Part shown: one piece after another, positions 36,337 to 44,602 of the stretch | Numbering within the stretch: the stretch's first letter is position 1 | Layout of the letters: every line of letters begins with the position of its first letter | Origin: AM-2324 sp042091035 | Lineage (GTDB): Bacteria > Bacteroidota > Bacteroidia > Chitinophagales > Saprospiraceae | DNA: 51,511 nucleotides | Direction: 5' to 3' | Assembly (NCBI GenBank): GCA_042091035.1 | Contig: JBELIG010000004.1 | Span: forward strand, 1-51,511 | The notes under the pieces: model-generated | Databases searched by the model: none | The model's input: only the letters and a program-made list of their open reading frames with translations | Told to the model about the DNA's origin: nothing | Translations under genes and position numbers: made by a program

Positions 36337-37173
36337 ATGTTTTCAAAGATTCTTTTAATACCTATCCTATTACTTATCGGAATTGCCGCATACCTCACCT
36401 TCCAGGTTGACGAAGATTATGCTGTTTGGTTGATACCTCCTATCCTTACAGGAGCAATAGTCTTCATTATGGGGCCACAAATAGATTGGTTTTGGTTCCA
36501 AAGAAATCCACCAAAATTAGACCCGCTTGAAAAAAAGTTATTATTAAAAAAAGTAAAGCTTTATCCTAACCTTTCTCTAGAAGAAAAACAGACCTTAGAA
36601 AGCAGAGTAGCCCTCTTCAATTTCTCTAAGTCCTATGAGGAAATGGCTATGCCGGAGGTGCCGGAAGACCTTAAAATCATGATGGCTATCTCAGCATGTC
36701 AACTAACTCTCGGTTTTGAAGACTATCTATTGGAGAAATACGAAAAAGTAATTATTTATCCGCACCCTTTCCCTAGTCCTCAATATCCAGAGCATATGCA
36801 CATTAGTGAAAGCTTTGAAGAGGATGGAGTGTTTTTATTTGAAATCAAAAACTTCCTCCACGGCTTTATCAAACCAGGCCAATATTTCAATATTGCACTA
36901 TATGAACTCGCAAAGGTAGTAGACCGCGAACTAAAGCTTGGAGAAATCTCAGCCTTAAACACAATCAGTAATAACGATCTGCTAGCAATTAGTGGAACCA
37001 ATGAAGAAGCACTAAAGCAATATCTGGGGCTCCCAGAGATTGATTCCAAAGCATTGGCTATGGTACAGTTTATCGAAAATCCTAGCCGAATGTCTACTAT
37101 GCAAAATGAATTATTTTCACAAATCAAACAGACATTAAACTATAAAGATGAATGGCTTGAAGGTCTAATCTAA
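36337..37173 (+). CDS. MtfA-like (M90 family) protein with degenerate zinc site
   Basis: A 278-residue protein that resembles the MtfA (YeeI) zinc peptidase family after an N-terminal membrane region (two hydrophobic segments within residues 3-48). Shared family features are the ISACQLTLGFEDYLLEKYEK and VIIYPHPF segments and the NIALYELAKVVD helix. In true MtfA enzymes that helix holds HExxH, the zinc-binding and catalytic motif. Here it is Y189-E190-L-A-K193: both zinc histidines are lost and only the Glu remains. The protein is probably not an active metalloprotease and may act as a binding or scaffold protein. Its stop overlaps the convergent DUF4294 stop by 4 bases. The upstream 194 bases (36143-36336) are AT-rich with no clear promoter. 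Confidence 0.75.
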   Translation: MFSKILLIPILLLIGIAAYLTFQVDEDYAVWLIPPILTGAIVFIMGPQIDWFWFQRNPPKLDPLEKKLLLKKVKLYPNLSLEEKQTLESRVALFNFSKSYEEMAMPEVPEDLKIMMAISACQLTLGFEDYLLEKYEKVIIYPHPFPSPQYPEHMHISESFEEDGVFLFEIKNFLHGFIKPGQYFNIALYELAKVVDRELKLGEISALNTISNNDLLAISGTNEEALKQYLGLPEIDSKALAMVQFIENPSRMSTMQNELFSQIKQTLNYKDEWLEGLI

Positions 37174-37772
37174 CGTTTGTAAGAAATATCAAAGTCCTGA
37201 AGGACAGCATCCATGATCTTATCTTCACCAATGATATAACCACTCTTTAGATTATATCCATAGATTTTACCCGTCATATTCCAATAAAATGATGATGTTT
37301 TGCCTCTTAGGTCACGTATCAGATCATACATTGGCGTGTCGAGCTCTTTTTCTATCATCTTCATAAGGATAAGCCCCTGCGTTCGGGTTAAGCCCCGGAG
37401 TGGATCTTCGAATTCATTCTTTAAATCTTTCGAAAGCTTCTTTACATATTTCTTTCGCTTGCGCTTTGTCATGTTGTTTGTAGCGTACTCTACTTCCTTG
37501 AAGATTTTAATAGCATCAAGCGCATAGGGATAAACTACAAGTGCATAGCGCCTATATTTCCTGTACAGGCGTTTGTCCTCTTGTGTCATATTCTGAACCC
37601 CAGTAAGCTGAAACTCCGTAAGCTGAGAAAAGAAAAGGGTATCTCCTTCTCCTGTAATAATGCGTGTCATAATATGACCATTCAAGACAACCTCATCCAC
37701 CTGGTCCTGCGCAAAAACAGAACTAGTGATCAATAGAAGAAATACAATATGTATAAATCGTTTTAAAATCAT
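37170..37772 (-). CDS. DUF4294 family secreted protein
   Basis: A conserved Bacteroidota family of unknown function, about 200 residues. The signal peptide (MILKRFIHIVFLLLITSSVFAQ) implies export to the periplasm or surface. The family core includes RKYRRYALVVYPYALDAIKI, the basic NNMTKRKRKKYVKKLSKDLK stretch, and the GLTRTQGLILMKMIEKELDT segment. The preferred start is the ATG at 37772; an in-frame TTG at 37781 would add three residues. It overlaps the convergent MtfA-like gene by 4 bases at the stops. Confidence 0.85.
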   Translation of the reverse strand: MILKRFIHIVFLLLITSSVFAQDQVDEVVLNGHIMTRIITGEGDTLFFSQLTEFQLTGVQNMTQEDKRLYRKYRRYALVVYPYALDAIKIFKEVEYATNNMTKRKRKKYVKKLSKDLKNEFEDPLRGLTRTQGLILMKMIEKELDTPMYDLIRDLRGKTSSFYWNMTGKIYGYNLKSGYIIGEDKIMDAVLQDFDISYKR

Positions 37773-37837
37773 AACTACCAAACTTATTTCAAAAGCTTAA
37801 CGACTAACATAAAAATAAATTTCTTAAGATTTTATTA

Positions 37838-37868
37838 AAAAAGGGGGCTTTTGTCGCCCCCTCTTTAA
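37838..37868 (-). terminator. Terminator of the amidohydrolase operon
   Basis: GGGGGC (37843-37848) pairs with GCCCCC (37856-37861) around a short loop; on the minus strand a T-run (complement of the A-run at 37837-37842) follows. It lies immediately after the stop of the shorter amidohydrolase gene. Confidence 0.85.
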
Positions 37869-37870
37869 AT

Positions 37871-39163
37871 TTATTGTCTTTCGTATTTTTTCTTATACTT
37901 TCGATACAAAGCCTTTTGCTTATTTTCAGTACTTACATCTCTTCCTTGTATAAAGACTCTACCTACCTTATTACCCAGATAATCCAATGCATCACCATCG
38001 GAAATAAATAAAGTGGCGTCCTTACCACGCTCCAAACTTCCAACACGATCATCGATACCAAGTATTACTGCTGTTTTTAGTGTTAAACCAGAAACTGCAG
38101 CCTCGTAATCAAGACCAAAAGCTACCGATTGGCCCGCTTGAAAAGGTAGATTACGTTCTCTCCAGAATCCACCTACACTGAAACAGTAGAGCACACCAGC
38201 ATCTTCAAGCAATGAAGCTTTTTTGAACGGCATATCTATATCCACATCATTCCCATTTGGCAAACTAGTCACCCGCTGAAGGATCACAGGTATCTGATGT
38301 TCAACTAAAAAGTCTGTAATTTTATACGCCTCTACCCCACCTACAATTACAATTTTCATGCCGTACTCTTCTGCAAAAAGAACAGACTCCTGGATTTCTT
38401 TGGCTGAGTTTACATGAATATACAATTGAGCTTTTTTATCGAAGCACATCCGCATAGACTCAAGCTTTAGGTTGGCCTGTTCGATCTTATCCTCAGAAAC
38501 TGAACAATAAGCTTTTGCGTCGTCCAAAAACTCACGAATAGCTTTTATCTCCTTGTTGTAGTCCTTATTTTTTCCAAAGGTCCCACGCCTCCAGTTATAA
38601 GAGAAAGCCGAGGGCCAGTTTAAGTGCTGCCCTTCATCCGTCTTGTAAGCAGCGTCCTCCCAATTCCAAGCGTCCAATTGAACAATAGAGGATTTTCCAG
38701 ACATCCTGCCACCTACTGGGCAGACTTGTGCCATCAAGACCCCATTCGATCGAAGGGTAGGAATAATATCGGAATCTGTATTGTAAGCAATAATAGAACG
38801 AACATTTGGATTGAGCATACCAATCTCTCGTTCATCTCTTGTAGCATTTACGGCATCTATCTCTCTTAGACCCAAAGTTGTGTTCGCTGAAATAAATCCA
38901 GGGTAAACGTGCTTCCCTGTAGCATCAATCATTATATGATCATCTGTACCGGACCAATCCGCTGCTCTACCAACAAAACTGATCTTACCCTTAGAAAATG
39001 CAATTGCAGCATTGTCGATTTTTGTGCCATTTCCCAAGTGTGCCGTAGCACCCGTGATTACGATAGGCATATCTTGCTCTGGAGCAGGACTCAATATATC
39101 TGATTGTGCCCAAGAAAATTGAGCCAAGATCAGAAGTCCTAAAATTATATTTAAACGTTTCAT
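37871..39163 (-). CDS. Amidohydrolase-fold protein lacking the HxH metal motif
   Basis: A 430-residue secreted protein of the imidazolonepropionase-like amidohydrolase group. The signal peptide is MKRLNIILGLLILAQFSWAQ. The C-terminal amidohydrolase element (LKTAVILGIDDRVGSLERGKDATLFI) and the N-terminal composite beta-sandwich (FSKGKISFVG...TGKHVYPGF) are typical. The metal-binding HxH that normally follows the sandwich is replaced by SANTTLGL, so it probably does not bind metal the usual way. The chosen ATG at 39163 begins the signal peptide; the open frame extends to 39265 but would overlap the upstream gene. It sits 19 bases downstream of the larger amidohydrolase gene and is probably a partner in the same operon. 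Confidence 0.85.
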   Translation of the reverse strand: MKRLNIILGLLILAQFSWAQSDILSPAPEQDMPIVITGATAHLGNGTKIDNAAIAFSKGKISFVGRAADWSGTDDHIMIDATGKHVYPGFISANTTLGLREIDAVNATRDEREIGMLNPNVRSIIAYNTDSDIIPTLRSNGVLMAQVCPVGGRMSGKSSIVQLDAWNWEDAAYKTDEGQHLNWPSAFSYNWRRGTFGKNKDYNKEIKAIREFLDDAKAYCSVSEDKIEQANLKLESMRMCFDKKAQLYIHVNSAKEIQESVLFAEEYGMKIVIVGGVEAYKITDFLVEHQIPVILQRVTSLPNGNDVDIDMPFKKASLLEDAGVLYCFSVGGFWRERNLPFQAGQSVAFGLDYEAAVSGLTLKTAVILGIDDRVGSLERGKDATLFISDGDALDYLGNKVGRVFIQGRDVSTENKQKALYRKYKKKYERQ

Positions 39164-39182
39164 TGTTATCTGTTTTTGATTG

Positions 39183-42176
39183 TTAATCTCTCCCCTCATC
39201 CTCTTCATGATCACAGTGGTAATGGTGCTTCTTACGACCTTGTGCTTTTCGCATCTTACCTCCACTTGACTTTTCTTGAAGCATCAACTGAATCAGACGG
39301 CTTCGCTCCACTTTTAAGTCCTCCCTAGCTTCTTGATCTGCGGACCTATCGAAGAAAACAGCTCCTTCTATCATCGTAATATCAGCTTTAGCATATACAC
39401 TCAAAGGATGTGCAGACCACAACACCAAATCCGCATGCTTTCCCTCTTTTACAGAACCCACCTCTTTATCAATATGTAAAAGTTTGGCTGGGTTGAGTGT
39501 TACAAACTTCAGTGCTTCTTCCTCAGGCATGTTTCCATACATAACAGCCTTACCAGCTTCCTGATTTAATCTTCTTGCCATCTCAGCATCATCTGAATTA
39601 AAGGCAACAACAACACCTTGATCATGCATCAATTTACCGTTGTAAGGAATCGCATCAATCACTTCGTATTTGTAAGCCCACCAATCGGAGAATGAAGAAC
39701 CTCCAGCGCCGTGTTCTACCATCTTATCCGCAACCTTATAACCTTCCAATATGTGGGTAAACGTATTTACTTTAAATCCGTAGCGTTCTGCTAATTTCAT
39801 CAACATATTAATCTCTCCCTGTTGATAAGAGTGACAAGTTATAAACCGTTCACTGTTTAGAATCTGAAGCAATGCTTCCAGCTCAAGATCTACGCGGTAT
39901 GCTTGACCTGAAGCTTTTACTTTGCCGTACTCTTTAGCTTTAGTGAAATAATTCTCATAAACCTGCTCTACTCCCATTCGAGTTCTTGGATAACGACTTC
40001 CTTGCCTGTTCCAAGATTGCTTTACATTTTCACCGAGTGCAAATTTTATAAAAGGATCTGCATTCGGATAAAGCATAAGGTCAGGTGTATAGCCCCACTT
40101 CAATTTAATCAATGCGGACTGCCCACCAATTGGGTTTGCAGAGCCGTGAAGGATCTGAGCTGTTGTAACTCCTCCTGACAGTTGTCTATAGATATCAATA
40201 TCTTCAGAGTTTACTACCTCCATTACTGATACCTCTGCAGAAGATGCCTGAGTCCCTTCATTGATACCACGAGTAGCAGCAATATGCGTGTGCTCATCGA
40301 TAATACCAGGTGTTAAGTGCTTACCTGTTCCGTCAATAAGAATTGCATCGCCCTGTTTAAGGTTTTTGCCGATCTTCTTAATCTTTCCTTCTTTTACCAA
40401 GACATCCGTCTGCTCTAATATACCATCAGCTTCATTCGTCCAGACCGTTGCATTTTTAATTAAATAGGTCTTAGCTGTTGGAAGCTCTTTATTACCAAAT
40501 GCCATAAAAGGATACACAACTGGCTGATCTACTTTTGAAGGCATGTCGCCTTTCTTTTTTCTTTTCTGAGTATCCTTTTCTTTTTTATCCTTAAGGCTTG
40601 CTGACCAATTCACCCATTCCCCAGAAGTAAGTTGTCCACGACCACTCATTTTATCTTCTGTCCAAAAACCACTCAAGCGAACTTTTTCTTTTGAACCCTC
40701 CGGACTAAAGCTAAGACTGATTCGGTTCATACTTGTCGATTGCTTAAGACTGATATCTGTGCTATCATCAACTACAATTTTTAGATCAAGTCCCATACGA
40801 CCTTCAGATACATTCAAAGTATATGAATCTGCTCCTACCTCAAATGAATAATCCCCTGTGGTAAGCTGTTCTTTTTCAGGATTTATGCTGTGTTCTGCAC
40901 CTTGTACCCAGTTGCTGACCAATTTACCACCTTCAAAAAGGGTCCCATCAACAATTAAAAAATTTGCCCATTTACCTTCCTCTAAAGAACCAACCTGCTC
41001 ATAGGCTCCTGCCATTCTTGCAGGAATTTCAGTCAAGGCTTTCAATGCTTGTTCTTTGGATAAACCTGCTTTTACAGCATGCTCCACCTGGGTAATCATA
41101 TTATCCCCACGCTCCAATCCATCAGAGGTAAATGAAAATTCTATTCCTGCTTTATTCAGGCGAGCTGCATTCGTTTTGGCAAGTTCCCAATGAAGCATAT
41201 CAGAATAGTCAACGATTTCTGCATCAAATGGATCTTCTACATCCATTGCAGCAGGATAGTCGACAGGGATTACAAATCTTGAGCCCGTATTCTTAAGCTC
41301 ATCAATTCGCATATATTCATCTCCCCCTCCAACATAAATATAATTTTGTCCAAAGGCCTTAGCAATCTTATCTGCACGTAAGACATTTAGCTTATCCTTG
41401 GCTACAAAGAACTGCGTCAAAGACAAATTATCATTCCAGGCTTGAAGAGAAAGGTTTGTTTCTTTTTTGTGTCCCTCTGCCGCATACCACTGCGCATCCA
41501 AATAAGATTGTTTGATCAAAGAAATACATCCCATTAAAGACCTTGGATAGGAGGTCGTAGAACTACCCTTGTTGAAGGAAAGGAAATTTCCTGACTGTTC
41601 ATTCAATAAGGCAGTTTGGCTATTCTTTTCACTCAGTGTAACTAAAGTCGCTGTTCCCCTTGCTATACCATCTTGATGATGAGATAAAACGGTTCCGAAA
41701 CCATGACTTCTTAAGTTAGATGCTGATTTTTCATCAACATTAAAATCTCTAAAAGCATGTGTTTGAGGTTTTATGGCTGTATTCCAACCATAAGCGCCTT
41801 TCTGGCTTTCGTCTGATGACCTAGAGGACCAATTATTGCGGTCAGATTTTTTCTTTTCTTGCTTTTTCAAGCCGTAATCAGAATAAAGTTCAACAAAAGA
41901 GGGGTATATATTCATGCCTTGAGCATCGAATTCACTGGCTGCCTCAGGCTTTTGTAAATCAGTTCCTATGGCGGCTATACGACCATTTTTGATAATGATA
42001 AACCCATTTTCTATCTTTTTGTCGAAAGAAATGTGAATATTAGCATTAGAAATAAAAACGTGATCAGATCTTGAGTCGTCGACTCCGGGATATGGAAATC
42101 CCTCTTGACCCCAGGATGTTGCACATATACAAAGTATTGTGAACACCAGGATGAATTTTTGGCGAAAATGGATCAT
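39183..42176 (-). CDS. Tandem amidohydrolase, 997 aa, with one intact and one degenerate module
   Basis: A secreted protein (signal peptide ending ICATSWGQ) with two amidohydrolase-like modules. The first (about 35-430) has the composite fold (KNGRIAAIGTDL and, at its end, YEQVGSLEEGKWANFLIVDG), but the expected HxH is FVELYSDYGL. A beta-rich middle region follows. The second (about 575-960) has the intact motif IDEHTHI (His629, His631), the later metal His in VNTFTHILEGYK and the NSDDAE aspartate, then LLHIDKEVGSVKEGKHADLVLW. The last residues form a His-rich tail (KKHHYHCDHEEDEGRD) that may bind metal. Substrate unknown; dipeptidase or cyclic amide hydrolase activity would fit the family. 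The next gene is a second, degenerate amidohydrolase. Confidence 0.88.
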   Translation of the reverse strand: MIHFRQKFILVFTILCICATSWGQEGFPYPGVDDSRSDHVFISNANIHISFDKKIENGFIIIKNGRIAAIGTDLQKPEAASEFDAQGMNIYPSFVELYSDYGLKKQEKKKSDRNNWSSRSSDESQKGAYGWNTAIKPQTHAFRDFNVDEKSASNLRSHGFGTVLSHHQDGIARGTATLVTLSEKNSQTALLNEQSGNFLSFNKGSSTTSYPRSLMGCISLIKQSYLDAQWYAAEGHKKETNLSLQAWNDNLSLTQFFVAKDKLNVLRADKIAKAFGQNYIYVGGGDEYMRIDELKNTGSRFVIPVDYPAAMDVEDPFDAEIVDYSDMLHWELAKTNAARLNKAGIEFSFTSDGLERGDNMITQVEHAVKAGLSKEQALKALTEIPARMAGAYEQVGSLEEGKWANFLIVDGTLFEGGKLVSNWVQGAEHSINPEKEQLTTGDYSFEVGADSYTLNVSEGRMGLDLKIVVDDSTDISLKQSTSMNRISLSFSPEGSKEKVRLSGFWTEDKMSGRGQLTSGEWVNWSASLKDKKEKDTQKRKKKGDMPSKVDQPVVYPFMAFGNKELPTAKTYLIKNATVWTNEADGILEQTDVLVKEGKIKKIGKNLKQGDAILIDGTGKHLTPGIIDEHTHIAATRGINEGTQASSAEVSVMEVVNSEDIDIYRQLSGGVTTAQILHGSANPIGGQSALIKLKWGYTPDLMLYPNADPFIKFALGENVKQSWNRQGSRYPRTRMGVEQVYENYFTKAKEYGKVKASGQAYRVDLELEALLQILNSERFITCHSYQQGEINMLMKLAERYGFKVNTFTHILEGYKVADKMVEHGAGGSSFSDWWAYKYEVIDAIPYNGKLMHDQGVVVAFNSDDAEMARRLNQEAGKAVMYGNMPEEEALKFVTLNPAKLLHIDKEVGSVKEGKHADLVLWSAHPLSVYAKADITMIEGAVFFDRSADQEAREDLKVERSRLIQLMLQEKSSGGKMRKAQGRKKHHYHCDHEEDEGRD

Positions 42177-42268
42177 TGATAAAGTTTTGAAAGTAAATGT
42201 TTAGTTTCTCAAATTAATATTAAGATCTAATATTTTTATACTTAGATCATCTTTTATAGTCTAAAGAC

Positions 42269-44599
42269 ATGGCTTCAACAAGAAAAAAATTCGGCACTGC
42301 ACCTGTATTCTTCACTGCTATATCTACAATCCTTGGAGCAGTAATGTTTTTAAGATTTGGATTTGCTGTAGGATCAGTGGGCTTTATTGGCACCATACTA
42401 ATCGTTCTTATTGGACACGCTGTAACTATACCTACAGCAATGTCTATAGCAGAGATTGCTACAAATCAGAAAGTTGAAGGTGGTGGAGAATATTATATCA
42501 TATCTAGATCTTTTGGCCTGGTTATAGGATCTTCAATAGGGATTGCCTTATATTTTTCACAAGCAATTAGCGTTGCCTTTTATGTTATAGCATTTGCTGA
42601 AGCCTTCAGTTCGCTCTTTGATTATCTAATGACAACCTATGATCTTCCCACAACTGTACAGTGGTTACTAGAAAAAAAACAGACCGTCAGTATTCCTGTG
42701 TTAGTCTTACTGACTTTAATAGTACTGACCAAAGGAGCTGACCTCGGAGTTAAAGCCTTATATATTGTTGTCGTAACCTTATTTATATCCCTGATTGCTT
42801 TTTTTGCTGGCGATACAGGATATACCCCCGAAACAGACCTCATGAACAAGGTGGAGTTGTCCGGCAGTGCCATAAGTGAAGCTGCTACTTCGGATACTAT
42901 TCCATTAGAAAATAGCACCACAAACTCTAGCGAAAAACCTAACAAAAATCCTTCAGATAAACTTCCATTTTTTCTTGTATTCGCGATTATATTTCCAGCA
43001 TTCACTGGTATGACTGCAGGGGTAGGCCTTTCGGGAGATTTGGAAAAACCCAGCAAGTCTATTCCGCTCGGGACATTGGCAGCTACGATATCCGGTATGA
43101 TCATCTACCTTTTCATAAGCTATAAACTTTATAGCTCTGCATCACCTGCTGATCTAGCCAACACAGATCAATTGATCATGGCAAAGATTGCATGGCAAGG
43201 TTGGTGGCTAATCCCTCTGGGCTTGGCAGCTGCTACAATATCTTCAGCACTTGGATCTATCCTTGTAGCACCAAGAACACTTCAAGCTATTGCAAGAGAT
43301 CGAGTGCTTCCTTCTACTAAAATAAATTTCTGGTTATCCAGAGGAAAGGGCCAAAACGATGAACCATTCAATGCCACCCTAATCACCATATTAGTGGCCT
43401 TTGTCTTTATTATGATTGGAGGCTTAGACATGGTTGCAGAGATTATCTCCATGTTCTTCATGGTGACTTATGGAACGCTAAACTTGATAAGTTTCCTGCA
43501 GCATTTTGCGGCTGATCCTTCTTATAGACCAACATTTAAATCGCATTGGATTATTAGCTTGTTTGGAGCATTGTCTTGTTTTGGGCTCATGTTCTTTATG
43601 AATTCTGCCTATGCCATATCTGCGATTATCTTCCTGGTACTGTTCTACAGTATTGTTTCAAGATATAATCCCGATAAGAAAAACATTGCAAGGATATTCC
43701 AAGGAGTTATCGTACAGATTAGTCGTCAGCTTCAGGTATTTCTTCAAAAAGCGGATAAGGAGCAGACAGGATCTTGGAGACCTTCTGCGGTTTGTATCTC
43801 TGAAAACTCTTTTGACCGACTTGGGGCACTAGACCTCTTACGTTGGATCTCTCAACGCTATGGTTTTGGAACCTACATTCACAAGATCAATGGATACTTG
43901 TCCAAATCCACACATAAAGAAGCTATAGGCGCGCAAAAAAGGCTGATAAAGATGGCAGAAACTACACAGAGTAATATTTATGTAGATACGCTAATCTCGC
44001 CTTCTTACACCTCAGCTATTGCACAAGTCATCCAATTACCTGGTATCTCAGGGACGGAAAATAATTTACTCATCCTTGAGTTCTCCAAGGTCAACAAAGA
44101 GAATTTAAAAGACATCGTAGATAACTTTACCCTAATCCGTTCTGTTGATTTCGATGTCGCAATCTTAGCAACTTCAGAACGAGGATATGGCCTGAAACAG
44201 AATATTCATATTTGGATCTCTGACAACGACTTTGTGAATGCTAACCTTATGATCCTCTTGGCATTCATTATTCTTGGTCACAAGGAATGGAAATCTGGAC
44301 AAATAAAAATATTTGCTGTATTCCCAGAAAGCAGAGCAGAAGAAGAACGCAACCATCTGTTTGAATTGATCAAGGCAGGTCAACTTCCTATATCACCAAA
44401 CAATATTCAGATCATAAACAGAGATCCGGATACCGAGATGAAAACAATCATAGAACAAAAATCTGCGGATGCAGATTTGACAATCTGTGGGCTAAGAAAT
44501 GAAAGCATTAAACACAAGGGTGAAGAATGCTTCCACGGTTTAGATAACATAGGAAATGTCCTTTATGTAAATGCCGCTGTTAAGAAAAACATTAAGTAA
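42269..44599 (+). CDS. SLC12-like cation-chloride cotransporter family protein
   Basis: A 776-residue transporter of the APC superfamily with closest likeness to the SLC12 (Na-K-Cl, K-Cl) group. The N-terminal block GTAPVFFTAISTILGAVMFL, then GGGEYYIISRSFGLVIGSSI, matches the SLC12 helix 1-3 region, and SALGSILVAPRTLQAIARDR is the family's helix 8 motif. About 12 helices precede a C-terminal soluble domain of about 250 residues, as in eukaryotic members. A Ser/Asn/Thr-rich loop (about 205-230) is extracytoplasmic. Ion choice is unproven in bacteria. The ATG start follows a 92-base gap without a good promoter match; no terminator is evident before the convergent MutS-like gene. Confidence 0.88.
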   Translation: MASTRKKFGTAPVFFTAISTILGAVMFLRFGFAVGSVGFIGTILIVLIGHAVTIPTAMSIAEIATNQKVEGGGEYYIISRSFGLVIGSSIGIALYFSQAISVAFYVIAFAEAFSSLFDYLMTTYDLPTTVQWLLEKKQTVSIPVLVLLTLIVLTKGADLGVKALYIVVVTLFISLIAFFAGDTGYTPETDLMNKVELSGSAISEAATSDTIPLENSTTNSSEKPNKNPSDKLPFFLVFAIIFPAFTGMTAGVGLSGDLEKPSKSIPLGTLAATISGMIIYLFISYKLYSSASPADLANTDQLIMAKIAWQGWWLIPLGLAAATISSALGSILVAPRTLQAIARDRVLPSTKINFWLSRGKGQNDEPFNATLITILVAFVFIMIGGLDMVAEIISMFFMVTYGTLNLISFLQHFAADPSYRPTFKSHWIISLFGALSCFGLMFFMNSAYAISAIIFLVLFYSIVSRYNPDKKNIARIFQGVIVQISRQLQVFLQKADKEQTGSWRPSAVCISENSFDRLGALDLLRWISQRYGFGTYIHKINGYLSKSTHKEAIGAQKRLIKMAETTQSNIYVDTLISPSYTSAIAQVIQLPGISGTENNLLILEFSKVNKENLKDIVDNFTLIRSVDFDVAILATSERGYGLKQNIHIWISDNDFVNANLMILLAFIILGHKEWKSGQIKIFAVFPESRAEEERNHLFELIKAGQLPISPNNIQIINRDPDTEMKTIIEQKSADADLTICGLRNESIKHKGEECFHGLDNIGNVLYVNAAVKKNIK

Positions 44600-44602
44600 T
44601 TG

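Noticed and set aside
39164..39265. 34-residue N-terminal extension of the 430-residue amidohydrolase
   Set aside because: It would overlap the end of the upstream gene and put a charged tail before an obvious signal peptide.
42637..43104. 155-residue antisense frame in the SLC12-like gene
   Set aside because: Explained by codon bias of the sense gene; no start context or domain.
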